Shown here in pieces: positions 7,548-14,415 of a stretch of 16,698 nt of DNA. The translations under genes were made by a program, and so were the position numbers. The DNA comes from Bacillota bacterium (GTDB taxonomy: Bacteria; Bacillota; Desulfitobacteriia; Desulfitobacteriales; Desulfitobacteriaceae), in contig JAEWCM010000134.1 in assembly GCA_023390635.1 (NCBI GenBank), positions 1 to 16,698 of the forward strand, written 5' to 3'. Each line of letters starts with the position of its first letter. Position 1 is the first letter of the stretch. The notes under the pieces were generated by a model. That model was not told where the DNA came from and ran no database searches. It saw only the letters and a program-made list of their open reading frames with translations.

Positions 7548-8968
7548 CCGCCGTGCGCCAGCTCAATCTTTCCCGGTCGGCCTTTCCGTTCAGCACCTGT
7601 AAAAGCGCCGCCCTCATAGCCGAACAATTCGCTTTCAATCAGATTTCTGGGCATGGAAGCACAATTGATCGCCACAAAGGGGCCTTCGGGCCGGTACTCA
7701 TTGTGGATGGCCTGAGCAAACAGCTCCTTGCCTGTGCCGCTTTCTCCGATTAAAAGGATGTTAAAGCCGGTTTTCCCCAGTTGTCTGCCGGTATCGACGG
7801 TTTTTTCGATTGCCGGACTGCTCCCGAAAATATCCTCAAACCGGTAGGCGGCGTTAGCTCCCCCTCGGTTGGCCACCAATTGATTGACCTTTTCCATTCG
7901 CACTAAGCGAATCACTGCACCCTGGGGACATTCCTCCTCATGGTCGAAGACCGGTTTGATATCCATCAGATAGGGACATCGCCTGTGTTTGCTTTCAATG
8001 ATGGTCTCAACATTTTGCACCGATTTTCCACTGCTTAAAACCTCTGCCAGCATGACCTGCTGCTCCTGATTCATCAATTCACGATAATGCTTGTGATCAC
8101 TAGTATAATCAGTGGTGCCCAGAATTTTTTCCCCTTCCCGGTTGATGTGGCTGATATATCCTGATTGGTCCACGGTGATCATTCCCTCATCCACCACGGA
8201 AAGGGTGGTTTCCAAAATCCCATTGGTGACAGACAGATGATAATTGCGCTTTTTGACCTTTAAGAGATTCTCGATGGCATAGCCCATGGCCACGACCCAA
8301 CCCAGGGAGTGGGATTGCATATGATTAAGATCTTTCGGTGCCAGCGTCTGCAGTACTGCTAATGCGCCGATCACATGATTTTCCTCGTCAAAGATCGGGG
8401 TGGCGGAACTGATGTTGTTTTGCAGAATCAGTGCGTAATTATAGGGACCGATGATCTGCACCGGTTTACGCTGGCTGATACATAAGGAATGAGCAGTTGT
8501 TCCTACGGCAGGTTCTCCTATATTCACTCCGATGGGAGATGCGCTGACGTAGATGGATTGCCCCCCATCTAGCTTTTCCGAAGAGTTAATATCCCTGACG
8601 GTCCCTTCCTGAAGCAGCAGCACGCCGTTTTCATCGGTTAGGGACATGTGGTATCCCGAGTCGATCAATAAGGGTAAAAACCGGTGGATATAAGAGGCCG
8701 CTGTATCGATCAATTCTGCTTTTTTACGAAGTACATCTGCGCAGGCTTTAGAACTTATTTTATAGCCGAGCTTTTCCATATAGGGATCGACGCCGTACGC
8801 CCTGGATCTGATCCATGATTCAGCCACTTCGGCCGGTACATAGGGTAAACCTCTGGGGTCTTCCCCTTTTTCCAGAAACCGCTTTTTCGCTTCCTTCGCT
8901 TTATCCCATAAGCCGGTGTCAATATCCAAGGCCATAAAGATGCTGTGAGTATTTGAGATATCCTCCAT
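7466..8968 (-). pseudogene. AcoR/DhaR-type sigma-54 activator, 3'-truncated by deletion
   Basis: An enhancer-binding activator of sigma-54 RNA polymerase. From ATG 8968 (MEDISNTHSIF; SD GAGGG 8 nt upstream) it reads a GAF-type sensor region, a PAS-like segment (GILETTLSVVDEGMITVDQSGYISHINREGE), then the AAA+ domain with Walker A GESGTGKE near residue 408 and the sigma-54 contact loop GAFTGA near 454. After GKIELAHGG (about residue 474) the expected T-L-F-L-D-E-I (Walker B) is absent. Instead 26 unrelated residues (SAQEPGGRIN...) translated from dmsA in the wrong frame lead to a stop. Walker B, sensor residues and the Fis-type helix-turn-helix are gone, so it should neither hydrolyse ATP properly nor bind DNA. 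An earlier GTG at 9133 is open in frame but would place a terminator hairpin within the coding region. Confidence 0.88.
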
Positions 8969-9079
8969 TGACCTATCCCTCATTCCTTCATCATAATACT
9001 CCCTCTGCTGCTGTATATAGTTCGAGAAAGAAGGGGCAAATCCTTTAAGAGGGTTTTTCAGTGATGAGGGAACGCAATT

Positions 9080-9130
9080 AGAAAACCCGTCAAGACTGGG
9101 ACAGTTATCATAGGTCCTGACGGGCTTTCT
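9080..9130 (-). terminator. Terminator of the DUF3102 gene (bidirectional-looking)
   Basis: Arms AGAAAACCCGTCA (9080-9092) and TGACGGGCTTTCT (9118-9130) pair over 13 positions with one G-U pair, around a 25-nt loop. On the minus strand the stem ends in GGGTTTTCTAATT. It begins at the stop codon of the DUF3102 gene and shows that the sigma-54 activator must start further downstream. Confidence 0.75.
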
Positions 9131-10017
9131 CACATTTTCTTCTCTATGGCCTTGACCAGAAATTTATTTACTTTTTCCCTGTACAGGGCATATACTGCCG
9201 CATCCTCTTTGGCAAAGTCCGACATGGCATATTCCAATTCCTTGAAGGTCCTGTCCAGAGTCTCGTACAGAAAGGCGACCCGATTGGCCTTTGCCTTGCC
9301 ATGGGCTTCTGTCAGTAGGGTACCCATCCTTTCAATCTCTTTGTAGCTTGCTCGCTCCTTAATTTTATTATAGGCCGCCTGCTTGTTCTCAATCTCCTGT
9401 TCCAGCTTTTGCCGGGCTATCTTCAGCTGACCTACTTCGGCCTTCAATTTCTCCCTTTCTCCGGTCAGCTCGGCGGTTTTCCCCTTTTCGTCTTCCAGGT
9501 CTTTTCTGAGATTCTCACGGTCCAGCCGGACCTGGTCCCGTTCCGCAATCGCCTGCTCCGTTTCCTTCCCGGCCTGCTGCCACTGCTCCACTGCTTTTTT
9601 CAGCTCACGGGTGCTCATTCCTTCTGCATCCATCTCCACAAGGAACTTAGCCCGGTCTTCCTTGGGCAATCCTAAAAGAATCATGGCCTGGGAGGATGTC
9701 AGGTTGGGCATTTCCTGAGCCTGGGCTTGGAGCTGATTTAGAGTCTGGCTCTGGGTACCGGCTTCAGGCAAAGCGAGCTGATCATTCCCGTAGGAATCGA
9801 AAAGCAGCATAAACCGTTGGGCCGTGCTCCGGGAATAATTGACAGACTCTTCAAGCCACGTTCCCCATTCTCCATAGGGAACCAGATCCTTGGCTTCTTT
9901 CAGCCGCCGCCCGATCTCGATCGCCTGGGCAATGAACATTTTCTCCATCTGGTACTTAATCGTATTGATTTCAGCGGCAATCACAAGGGGGGTACGTTCG
10001 TTGCTTAAATGGTTCAT
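9130..10017 (-). CDS. DUF3102-domain protein with long coiled coil
   Basis: A 295-residue cytoplasmic protein of unknown function. Residues 1-75 (NERTPLVIAAEINTIKYQ ... AIEIGRRLKEAKDLVPYGEWGTWLEESVNYSRSTAQRFM) match the DUF3102 pattern, which looks like a helical, ParB/KorB-like DNA-associated fold. Residues of about 135-225 are charged heptad-like sequence (QQAGKETEQAIAERDQ, EREKLKAEVGQLK), a predicted coiled coil. DUF3102 genes are common in clostridia and often sit in plasmid, phage or accessory regions. The gene is divergent from the DUF1659 gene and ends in a terminator. Start choice is uneasy: the strong SD GGAGGAGAGG (10031-10040) fits an ATG at 10030 in another frame (19 codons), while the ATG at 10017 lies about 13 nt away from it. 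Function is not known. Confidence 0.8.
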   Translation of the reverse strand: MNHLSNERTPLVIAAEINTIKYQMEKMFIAQAIEIGRRLKEAKDLVPYGEWGTWLEESVNYSRSTAQRFMLLFDSYGNDQLALPEAGTQSQTLNQLQAQAQEMPNLTSSQAMILLGLPKEDRAKFLVEMDAEGMSTRELKKAVEQWQQAGKETEQAIAERDQVRLDRENLRKDLEDEKGKTAELTGEREKLKAEVGQLKIARQKLEQEIENKQAAYNKIKERASYKEIERMGTLLTEAHGKAKANRVAFLYETLDRTFKELEYAMSDFAKEDAAVYALYREKVNKFLVKAIEKKM

Positions 10018-10054
10018 GATCGGTATTCATCCTCTCTCCTCCCCGGTATCTCAA

Positions 10055-10076
10055 AAAGGATAGGTCATTATCCTTT
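10055..10076 (-). promoter_or_regulatory. Small hairpin with T-run in DUF3102 leader (possible attenuator)
   Basis: Arms AAAGGATA and TATCCTTT are perfectly paired around a 6-nt loop. On the minus strand the stem runs into TTTTT, between the 46-bp palindrome and the DUF3102 start. The stem is AT-rich and weak, so a role in attenuation is only a possibility. Confidence 0.35.
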
Positions 10077-10120
10077 ATTCTCATCATATGAGATTGTCTG
10101 TCAGGGGTGACTCTCTCAAA

Positions 10121-10166
10121 AAGCCTGTCCAAGAAACCGCAACGTTGCGGTTTCTTGGACAGGCTT
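10121..10166. repeat. 46-bp perfect palindrome
   Basis: Arms of 23 bp (AAGCCTGTCC...CCGCAAC at 10121-10143 and its exact reverse complement at 10144-10166) meet with no spacer. On the minus strand the palindrome is followed by TTTTT, on the plus strand by AATTCTTTTTT, so RNA from either strand could fold into a terminator-like hairpin. It lies between the divergent DUF3102 and DUF1659 genes. Alternative roles are a protein-binding site or a dispersed repeat element. Confidence 0.9.
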
Positions 10167-10222
10167 AATTCTTTTTTCCAGGGTAACATCCGGACAAGTA
10201 ATACCATAGGCTATAGGGACAT

Positions 10223-10238
10223 GCCGGTTCTGACCGGC
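10223..10238 (+). promoter_or_regulatory. Hairpin upstream of the DUF1659 gene
   Basis: GCCGGT-TCTG-ACCGGC is a perfect 6-bp stem with a 4-nt loop, about 30 nt before the DUF1659 start and just upstream of its SD. It is followed by TTGTTAATA, so it could be a weak terminator, an mRNA 5' stabiliser, or nothing. Confidence 0.35.
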
Positions 10239-10268
10239 TTGTTAATAAAGAGGAAAGGTGGTAAACAC

Positions 10269-10493
10269 ATGCCTATAAAAGCCATTCCTTTAAATTCGGC
10301 GCTGATCATTGTCTACCAAGATGGGATCACTGACGCCGGAGCCCCGGTCAGCAGACAGAAAGCCCTGAGTTATGTACGGCCCGATGCTTCGGAGGAGGCT
10401 CTCTATGAGGTAGCCCAGGCATTATTCAAATTGTCGCTCCATCCGGTACTGGACGTGAGGCTGAGGAAGAATTATCAGCTGGTCGAAGAGTAG
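10269..10493 (+). CDS. DUF1659 family small protein
   Basis: A 74-residue protein (MPIKAIPLNSALIIVYQDG...). It matches the DUF1659 pattern: an N-terminal LNSALIIVYQDGITDAGAPV strand pair, then the segment ALSYVRPDASEEALYEVAQALFKL, and a hydrophobic C-terminal strand. The ATG at 10269 has SD AAGGTGG 7 nt upstream. It is followed 36 nt later by a DUF2922 gene, a pairing frequently seen in Firmicutes, which suggests the two products act together; their function is unknown. No signal peptide or membrane segment is seen. Confidence 0.82.
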   Translation: MPIKAIPLNSALIIVYQDGITDAGAPVSRQKALSYVRPDASEEALYEVAQALFKLSLHPVLDVRLRKNYQLVEE

Positions 10494-10529
10494 CCGGCAG
10501 GAAAAACAAGTGAAAGGATGTCATGTATA

Positions 10530-10763
10530 ATGGCGATAATTACGAATAAGGCTTTGAGGTTAAGTTTTACGACTACAGATAACAAAGCCTTTACCATTTC
10601 CATCGCCGATCCCAGGGAAGATGTAACTCAGGCAGAAGTTCTGGCCGCGATGGATACGGTTTTGAACGCCGGCATCTTCCTCACATCCAGTGGTGCCCTC
10701 ACAGGGATAAGAGATGTTAAGGTCATTGATACCGTTACAAATGACCTTTATGACCCGTCCTAG
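10530..10763 (+). CDS. DUF2922 family small protein
   Basis: A 77-residue protein starting MAIITNKALRLSFTT, with the DUF2922 features LRLSFTTTDNKAFTISIADPREDVTQAEVLAAMD and a terminal V-I-D segment. The ATG at 10530 is chosen because homologues start close to ITNKxLRLxF; its SD AAAGG is about 12 nt away, somewhat far, while the ATG at 10518 is too close to that SD. It is downstream of the DUF1659 gene and ahead of a terminator, so the two form a two-gene operon. Function is unknown. Confidence 0.82.
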   Translation: MAIITNKALRLSFTTTDNKAFTISIADPREDVTQAEVLAAMDTVLNAGIFLTSSGALTGIRDVKVIDTVTNDLYDPS

Positions 10764-10808
10764 GCTTAAGGGCGGATTTTAATACCTGTTCCGGAGCAAA
10801 GCAGCGAA

Positions 10809-10858
10809 CCTTCGGAGAACCGGTCCATTTATTTGAGCCGGCTCTCCGGGGGCCTTTT
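10809..10858 (+). terminator. Terminator of the DUF1659-DUF2922 operon
   Basis: Arms CCTTCGGAGAACCGG and CCGGCTCTCCGGGGG pair over 15 positions with one mismatch and two G-U pairs, followed by CCTTTTG. It lies 45 nt after the DUF2922 stop and before yaaA. Confidence 0.7.
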
Positions 10859-10939
10859 GTCACTCAACTCTGCCCTACTGTACGAGGGGTTTCAAACATG
10901 CTAAACTGTGGTAACAAAACGAAAAAGGACGGTAACCAT

Positions 10940-11710
10940 GTGCGCATCATCATCTCCCCTGCGAAGAAAATGCATAACGACCCGGACAGCCTGCCCCATG
11001 AGAGCCTGCCCGCCTTCATCGATGAAGCGGAAAAACTCCTGCATGTTTTACAGGGCATGGATTATGCCACTCTGAAATCCCTGTGGCGCTGCAATGATTC
11101 CATCACAACCCTCAATTACGACCGTTTACAGACCATGGATCTGCACAGCGGCCTCACCCCCGCCCTCCTGGCCTATGAAGGCATCCAGTATCAGTACATG
11201 GCTCCCAGTGTGTTCGAATACGGACACTTTGATTACCTGAACGAGCATCTTCGCATCCTCTCCGGCTTCTACGGACTGCTTCGCCCCTTCGACGGGGTAA
11301 AACCCTACCGCCTGGAAATGCAGGCGAAGTTGTCGCTGGATAATTCCAAAGACCTTTATGCCTTCTGGGGAGACAAACTGGTACACCAACTCTGTACCGA
11401 AACCGACTTTATCCTCAATCTGGCCTCCAAGGAGTACAGCAAGGCTGTTTCAGCACATCTGCCCCAGTCTGCCCGCTTTCTCACCTGCACTTTCGGAGAA
11501 CTAAATGGAAGTAAAGTGATTGAAAAAGGCACCCTGTGCAAGATGGCCCGGGGCGAAATGGTGCGGTGGCTGGCGGAAAACAACATCACGGACCCTGAGG
11601 CCATCAAAGGCTTTGATCGCCAGGGCTATACCTACCATAAGGAATTTTCCACAGATGATCATTTGGTATTTGTCAAAAAGAAAGGAACCAAAAATGCTGC
11701 AAGCTGGTAA
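10940..11710 (+). CDS. yaaA: Peroxide stress protein YaaA
   Basis: A YaaA/UPF0246 protein; in E. coli YaaA lowers free intracellular iron and limits Fenton damage under hydrogen peroxide. The start is GTG at 10940 (MRIIISPAKKM), the usual N-terminus, giving 256 residues against about 258 in E. coli. Family blocks are visible: ISPAKKM, ALLAYEGIQYQYM, RILSGFYGLLRPFDGVKPYRLEM, LNLASKEYSKAV and CTFGELNG. The upstream AAGGACGG supplies the SD. An ATG at 10898 in frame would add 14 unconserved residues. The end overlaps by 17 nt a short ORF that resembles the beginning of a peroxiredoxin. Confidence 0.93.
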   Translation: MRIIISPAKKMHNDPDSLPHESLPAFIDEAEKLLHVLQGMDYATLKSLWRCNDSITTLNYDRLQTMDLHSGLTPALLAYEGIQYQYMAPSVFEYGHFDYLNEHLRILSGFYGLLRPFDGVKPYRLEMQAKLSLDNSKDLYAFWGDKLVHQLCTETDFILNLASKEYSKAVSAHLPQSARFLTCTFGELNGSKVIEKGTLCKMARGEMVRWLAENNITDPEAIKGFDRQGYTYHKEFSTDDHLVFVKKKGTKNAASW

Positions 11711-11759
11711 CAAAGCGCCTGACCAACAAAATCTGATAACATACTGGAGTTTGATATGA
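11694..11759 (+). pseudogene. Possible peroxiredoxin (Bcp-type) 5' remnant
   Basis: A 21-codon frame with SD AAGGAACC before its ATG begins MLQAGNKAPD, which looks like the conserved opening of AhpC/TSA peroxiredoxins of the Bcp group (M-L-x-G-x-K-A-P-D-F-x-L). After the Asp the sequence (QQNLITYW...) no longer fits and a stop overlaps the deformylase ATG. The overlap with the yaaA end fits an original yaaA-peroxiredoxin operon whose second gene was mostly deleted. A chance short ORF is the alternative. Confidence 0.4.
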
Positions 11760-12166
11760 TTAAACCAATTTGTAAAGATCCCCTTTTCTTAAGCCGGAAA
11801 TCACTTCCAGCAACGAAAGCAGATCTACCGGTCGTTGATGACCTTTTGGACACGCTAAAGGCAAATGCGGAAGGATGCGTTGGCATGGCAGCGAACATGA
11901 TCGGGGTGAGCAAACGCATCATCGTATTCAGCCTTGGACCAATGAATATTCCTATGATTAACCCTGTCATTAGCAAATGCGCCAATCCGTATGAAACTGA
12001 GGAAGGCTGTCTGTCGCTGACCGGTGTGCGGAAAACTACCCGTTACCAGTCCATAGAGGTAGAGTTCCTTGACAGGAATTTCAAACTTCAAAAGCAAGCC
12101 TTTACTGGATGGACGGCGCAGATTATTCAGCATGAAATTGACCACTGTGAAGGAATTCTTATCTAA
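11756..12166 (+). CDS. Peptide deformylase-like protein with Gln-to-Asn motif I
   Basis: A 136-residue protein of the polypeptide deformylase family, metalloenzymes that remove the formyl group from nascent N-termini. Motif II EGCLS (residues 83-87, metal ligand Cys85) and motif III QHEIDH (125-130, ligands His126 and His130, catalytic Glu127) are intact. Motif I reads GMAANMIG (43-50), with Asn47 where the standard GxGxAAxQ has the catalytic Gln. The ATG at 11756 has SD TGGAG 6-7 nt upstream. At 136 residues it is shorter than housekeeping Def (about 150-170) and ends two residues after the HExxH helix region. It may be a divergent second deformylase rather than the essential one. It ends 11 nt before a strong terminator. 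Confidence 0.85.
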   Translation: MIKPICKDPLFLSRKSLPATKADLPVVDDLLDTLKANAEGCVGMAANMIGVSKRIIVFSLGPMNIPMINPVISKCANPYETEEGCLSLTGVRKTTRYQSIEVEFLDRNFKLQKQAFTGWTAQIIQHEIDHCEGILI

Positions 12167-12177
12167 AACAGTTATAG

Positions 12178-12226
12178 AAAAAGGCACGGTCATGGAAGAT
12201 TCATCACTCCATTTCCGTGCCTTTTT
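12178..12226 (+). terminator. Strong Rho-independent terminator after the deformylase gene
   Basis: AAAAAGGCACGG and CCGTGCCTTTTT are perfect 12-bp arms around a 25-nt loop that itself contains ATGGA/TCCAT. The A and T tracts on both sides make it usable in both directions. Confidence 0.85.
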
Positions 12227-12381
12227 ACGATTATAGCTTTCGCCTCAACTTCCCACCGTTTGGCGGCCTTCACCATGGACAGATATCTTTGCATCTAGTA
12301 AAATTCTAGACAAAGACTTGAAAGTTGCCGAACAGTTCTGATCGCACTTCATGCAGGCATTAAGGAGGAGTCGTTTTCATC

Positions 12382-13482
12382 ATGTTATCACAGATTAGCA
12401 TCGATATTTTGGCGATCATTATCTCATGTTTCACGATTAGCCTGGCTAAACGGAACATTATCCTCAACCGAAATAAAAATCGCCTTTACATAGCCGCATT
12501 GGTAACGACCATCATTATGCTGTTCCTGGAAATGGCGACGGTACTTATGGACCCTTTAACCGACAGAAGTTCAGTGGTCCCTTACCGTTTGGCAAACATT
12601 CTGGGATTTTCCCTGAGTCCTGTCGTTCCCTATCTCCTTTTTCTTTTTTATAGCCGTAAGGAAAATAAATCCAATTATAAGAAGCCTTTGGCCTATCCCG
12701 TGTATTTCAATACGCTAATATGTATCATAAGCTATAAGACAGGCTGGATCTTTTTCGTCGATGCCCATAACCGCTACATGCGAGGAAATCTTTTTTTACT
12801 GCCGACGACAATCAGTATGTTTTATTTTGCACTGCTGGTAATAGAAATAATCCAGAATCGGGCGGAATACGAAAAGGATGAAAATAAATTTATAATTCCA
12901 ATTCTTCTCATGCCTGTACTGAGCCTAATCGTACAAATATTAAATAAAAATATCCTGCTTATCTGGGGAAGCGTGTCCCTGTCCCTGCTTCTTTATTACA
13001 TTGGTTGGCGTGAACAGCAATTCAAATATGACGTTCAGACTCAAGTTAAAAATCGCTCGACCTTTGAAAAAGAAATGAAAAAATATTTGAAAGAGGGCAA
13101 GAACGCAGCAATCATTGTTCTGGACATTAATGATCTTAAAAGCATTAATGATAAATACGGGCACGCCGCCGGAGATGAGGTGATTATCCAAGCGGCAAAA
13201 ATCATTCAGGATAGCTTTAAAGGCATCGGCAGGACTTTCAGAATCGGCGGCGATGAATTTTGCGTGATATGTAGAGAGACTCCTAAGCAACTTCTGGATA
13301 ATTCCTTGGCCGCTTTAGATCATTTGCTAATAGCAATAAACAAAAATCGCAGCATTAAAATCGAACTGGCCTATGGCTATGCTTTTTATACCCAAAAGGA
13401 AAACGAAAGTATCTATTCCAGCTTCACTCAGGCTGATCAGGCCATGTATCGGCATAAAGCAAGCCTAAAAAGCATTCATTAA
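12382..13482 (+). CDS. Seven-helix membrane GGDEF protein (diguanylate cyclase)
   Basis: A 366-residue membrane protein predicted to make c-di-GMP. Residues 1-208 contain seven hydrophobic helices (first at about 3-23, last ending YYIGW near 208), an unassigned integral sensor. The GGDEF domain follows at about 215-366: VLDINDLKSINDKYGHAAGDE is the metal/nucleotide region and GGDEF is intact at 289-293, so catalysis is expected. The allosteric I-site RxxD upstream of RIGGDEF is replaced by K-x-x-G, so product inhibition at that site is unlikely. No EAL domain. The ATG at 12382 has SD AAGGAGGAG. It is a single gene, set apart by terminators on both sides; the signal sensed is not evident. Confidence 0.9.
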   Translation: MLSQISIDILAIIISCFTISLAKRNIILNRNKNRLYIAALVTTIIMLFLEMATVLMDPLTDRSSVVPYRLANILGFSLSPVVPYLLFLFYSRKENKSNYKKPLAYPVYFNTLICIISYKTGWIFFVDAHNRYMRGNLFLLPTTISMFYFALLVIEIIQNRAEYEKDENKFIIPILLMPVLSLIVQILNKNILLIWGSVSLSLLLYYIGWREQQFKYDVQTQVKNRSTFEKEMKKYLKEGKNAAIIVLDINDLKSINDKYGHAAGDEVIIQAAKIIQDSFKGIGRTFRIGGDEFCVICRETPKQLLDNSLAALDHLLIAINKNRSIKIELAYGYAFYTQKENESIYSSFTQADQAMYRHKASLKSIH

Positions 13483-13522
13483 AAGCAGAGATACCACGTT
13501 CCCTTCCTTGATATCTCTGCTT
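13483..13522. terminator. Hairpin between the convergent GGDEF and small membrane protein genes
   Basis: Perfect 11-bp arms AAGCAGAGATA and TATCTCTGCTT surround an 18-nt loop. It begins at the stop codon of the GGDEF gene and lies 17 nt past the stop of the minus-strand 59-residue gene. The minus strand ends in CTTTTAATG, so it can act as a terminator for both converging genes, although the T-runs are short. Confidence 0.6.
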
Positions 13523-13538
13523 AATGGAGTGAGTAAAT

Positions 13539-13718
13539 TTACTTTTTCAGCATAAATAGCACAATAGTTAATAGTGACATGACAACCGTCGAAAGTGACA
13601 GCACAAAGTGGAATTGCATATCCTCCTGCGGATTAAACCGTATCCACAATCCACAAATCATGGTGAAAATCAGCAGCAGGATAGATATGCCTCCCATAAT
13701 TTTCAATAGAACAGCCAT
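13539..13718 (-). CDS. Small two-helix membrane protein (59 residues), unknown function
   Basis: The minus strand from ATG 13718 to TAA at 13539 encodes 59 residues: a first hydrophobic helix at about 5-25 (MGGISILLLIFTMICGLW), a short polar link RFNPQEDMQFH, and a second helix at about 38-56 (VLSLSTVVMSLLTIVLFML) with a lysine pair at the end. GGGGGA lies 9 nt before the ATG as SD. A convergent terminator follows. It sits 80 nt downstream of the TetR gene on the same strand and probably shares its transcript. No family is recognised; a helical hairpin of this size could be an accessory to a membrane protein, a stress peptide or a toxin-like peptide, none of which can be told apart here. Confidence 0.6.
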   Translation of the reverse strand: MAVLLKIMGGISILLLIFTMICGLWIRFNPQEDMQFHFVLSLSTVVMSLLTIVLFMLKK

Positions 13719-13798
13719 TGCTCTTCATCCCCCATCACTGTGTAATTACTGAACCTCAGCCTCGCATTTGATTCAGTACAATACCAAGATCATTTTTT

Positions 13799-14365
13799 CT
13801 AATCACCATCTCCTAAAAACAAATCTAACTGTGCATCAATGAGATCCTGCAATTGCTGTTTATTCATAATGTCAATTCCGGAATACTTGCGGAAATCATC
13901 TGCCCTATAAAAAATCAATTGCATGGTATAGACCATTTGAAATGCAATGACACGGCAATCGGTTTCATTTTTTCTTGCTCCGAAGTGCTTTTTGATGAAG
14001 GGCAGAATATCAAGGGGCAGAGAAATTTCATCATTCAGCATTAAATATGGAATGGATAATTTAGTAAGTTCCCGATACTTTATCATGGCATGGCAAACAT
14101 GGAGCAGTAATTCCCGCAGTTGTTCTTTGGCGGATATATTGGGTGTGTCCAGGTGTGAATGTTGATCAAATTCTTCGGCAATGATTTCGTCAATGGCAAT
14201 TTTTAAAAGCTCATCTTTGGATTTAAAGCTATAGTTTATCATTGCAAGATTTGTTCCTGCCTCAGCTGAAATTTGCCGTGCAGTCAAGGTTTCGAGTGGG
14301 GTACCATCTGTCAGTAATCGTTTCGTAGTATCGATAAGTTTTCTTCTTGTATCTTGATTAGCCAT
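13799..14365 (-). CDS. TetR/AcrR-family transcriptional repressor
   Basis: A 188-residue one-component regulator. The N-terminal helix-turn-helix is clear: TRRKLIDTTKRLLTDG, LTARQISAEAGTNLAMINYSFKSKDELLKIAIDEII, the canonical TetR DNA-binding region (residues about 6-60). The C-terminal ligand-binding domain is unassigned. The ATG at 14365 has SD AGGAGAG about 10 nt upstream. Immediately upstream is an exact-consensus promoter whose -10 box and start lie inside an inverted repeat, so the protein very likely represses its own transcription. The small membrane protein gene downstream may be part of the same unit. The inducer and other targets are not known. Confidence 0.9.
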   Translation of the reverse strand: MANQDTRRKLIDTTKRLLTDGTPLETLTARQISAEAGTNLAMINYSFKSKDELLKIAIDEIIAEEFDQHSHLDTPNISAKEQLRELLLHVCHAMIKYRELTKLSIPYLMLNDEISLPLDILPFIKKHFGARKNETDCRVIAFQMVYTMQLIFYRADDFRKYSGIDIMNKQQLQDLIDAQLDLFLGDGD

Positions 14366-14376
14366 GGAAGTACTCT

Positions 14377-14415
14377 CCTATAATTAAACAAGTATTAAAC
14401 ATGTTTAATTATAGG
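14377..14415. promoter_or_regulatory. TetR operator: nested inverted repeats with three half-sites
   Basis: Outer arms CCTATAATTAAACA (14377-14390) and TGTTTAATTATAGG (14402-14415) are perfect 14-bp inverted repeats around 11 nt. The spacer holds a third half-site: ATTAAACA occurs at 14383 and again 11 bp later at 14394, where it forms the perfect palindrome ATTAAACATGTTTAAT with the right arm. One helical turn separates the two direct copies. It covers the -10 box and transcription start of the TetR gene, as expected for an autoregulatory operator. Confidence 0.8.

Noticed and set aside
8969..9133. N-terminal extension of the sigma-54 activator starting at GTG 9133
   Set aside because: The extra 55 codons run through the DUF3102 terminator hairpin (9080-9130) and show no domain; ATG 8968 has a usable SD.
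10107..10207. Peptides containing KKPQRCGFLDRL on both strands
   Set aside because: They are mirror translations of the 46-bp palindrome, not evidence for coding.
12227..12381. Short open stretch ending in ILDKDLKVAEQF before the GGDEF gene
   Set aside because: No start, no SD and no recognisable family; it could be a decayed gene end but cannot be supported. No clear promoter was found here either.
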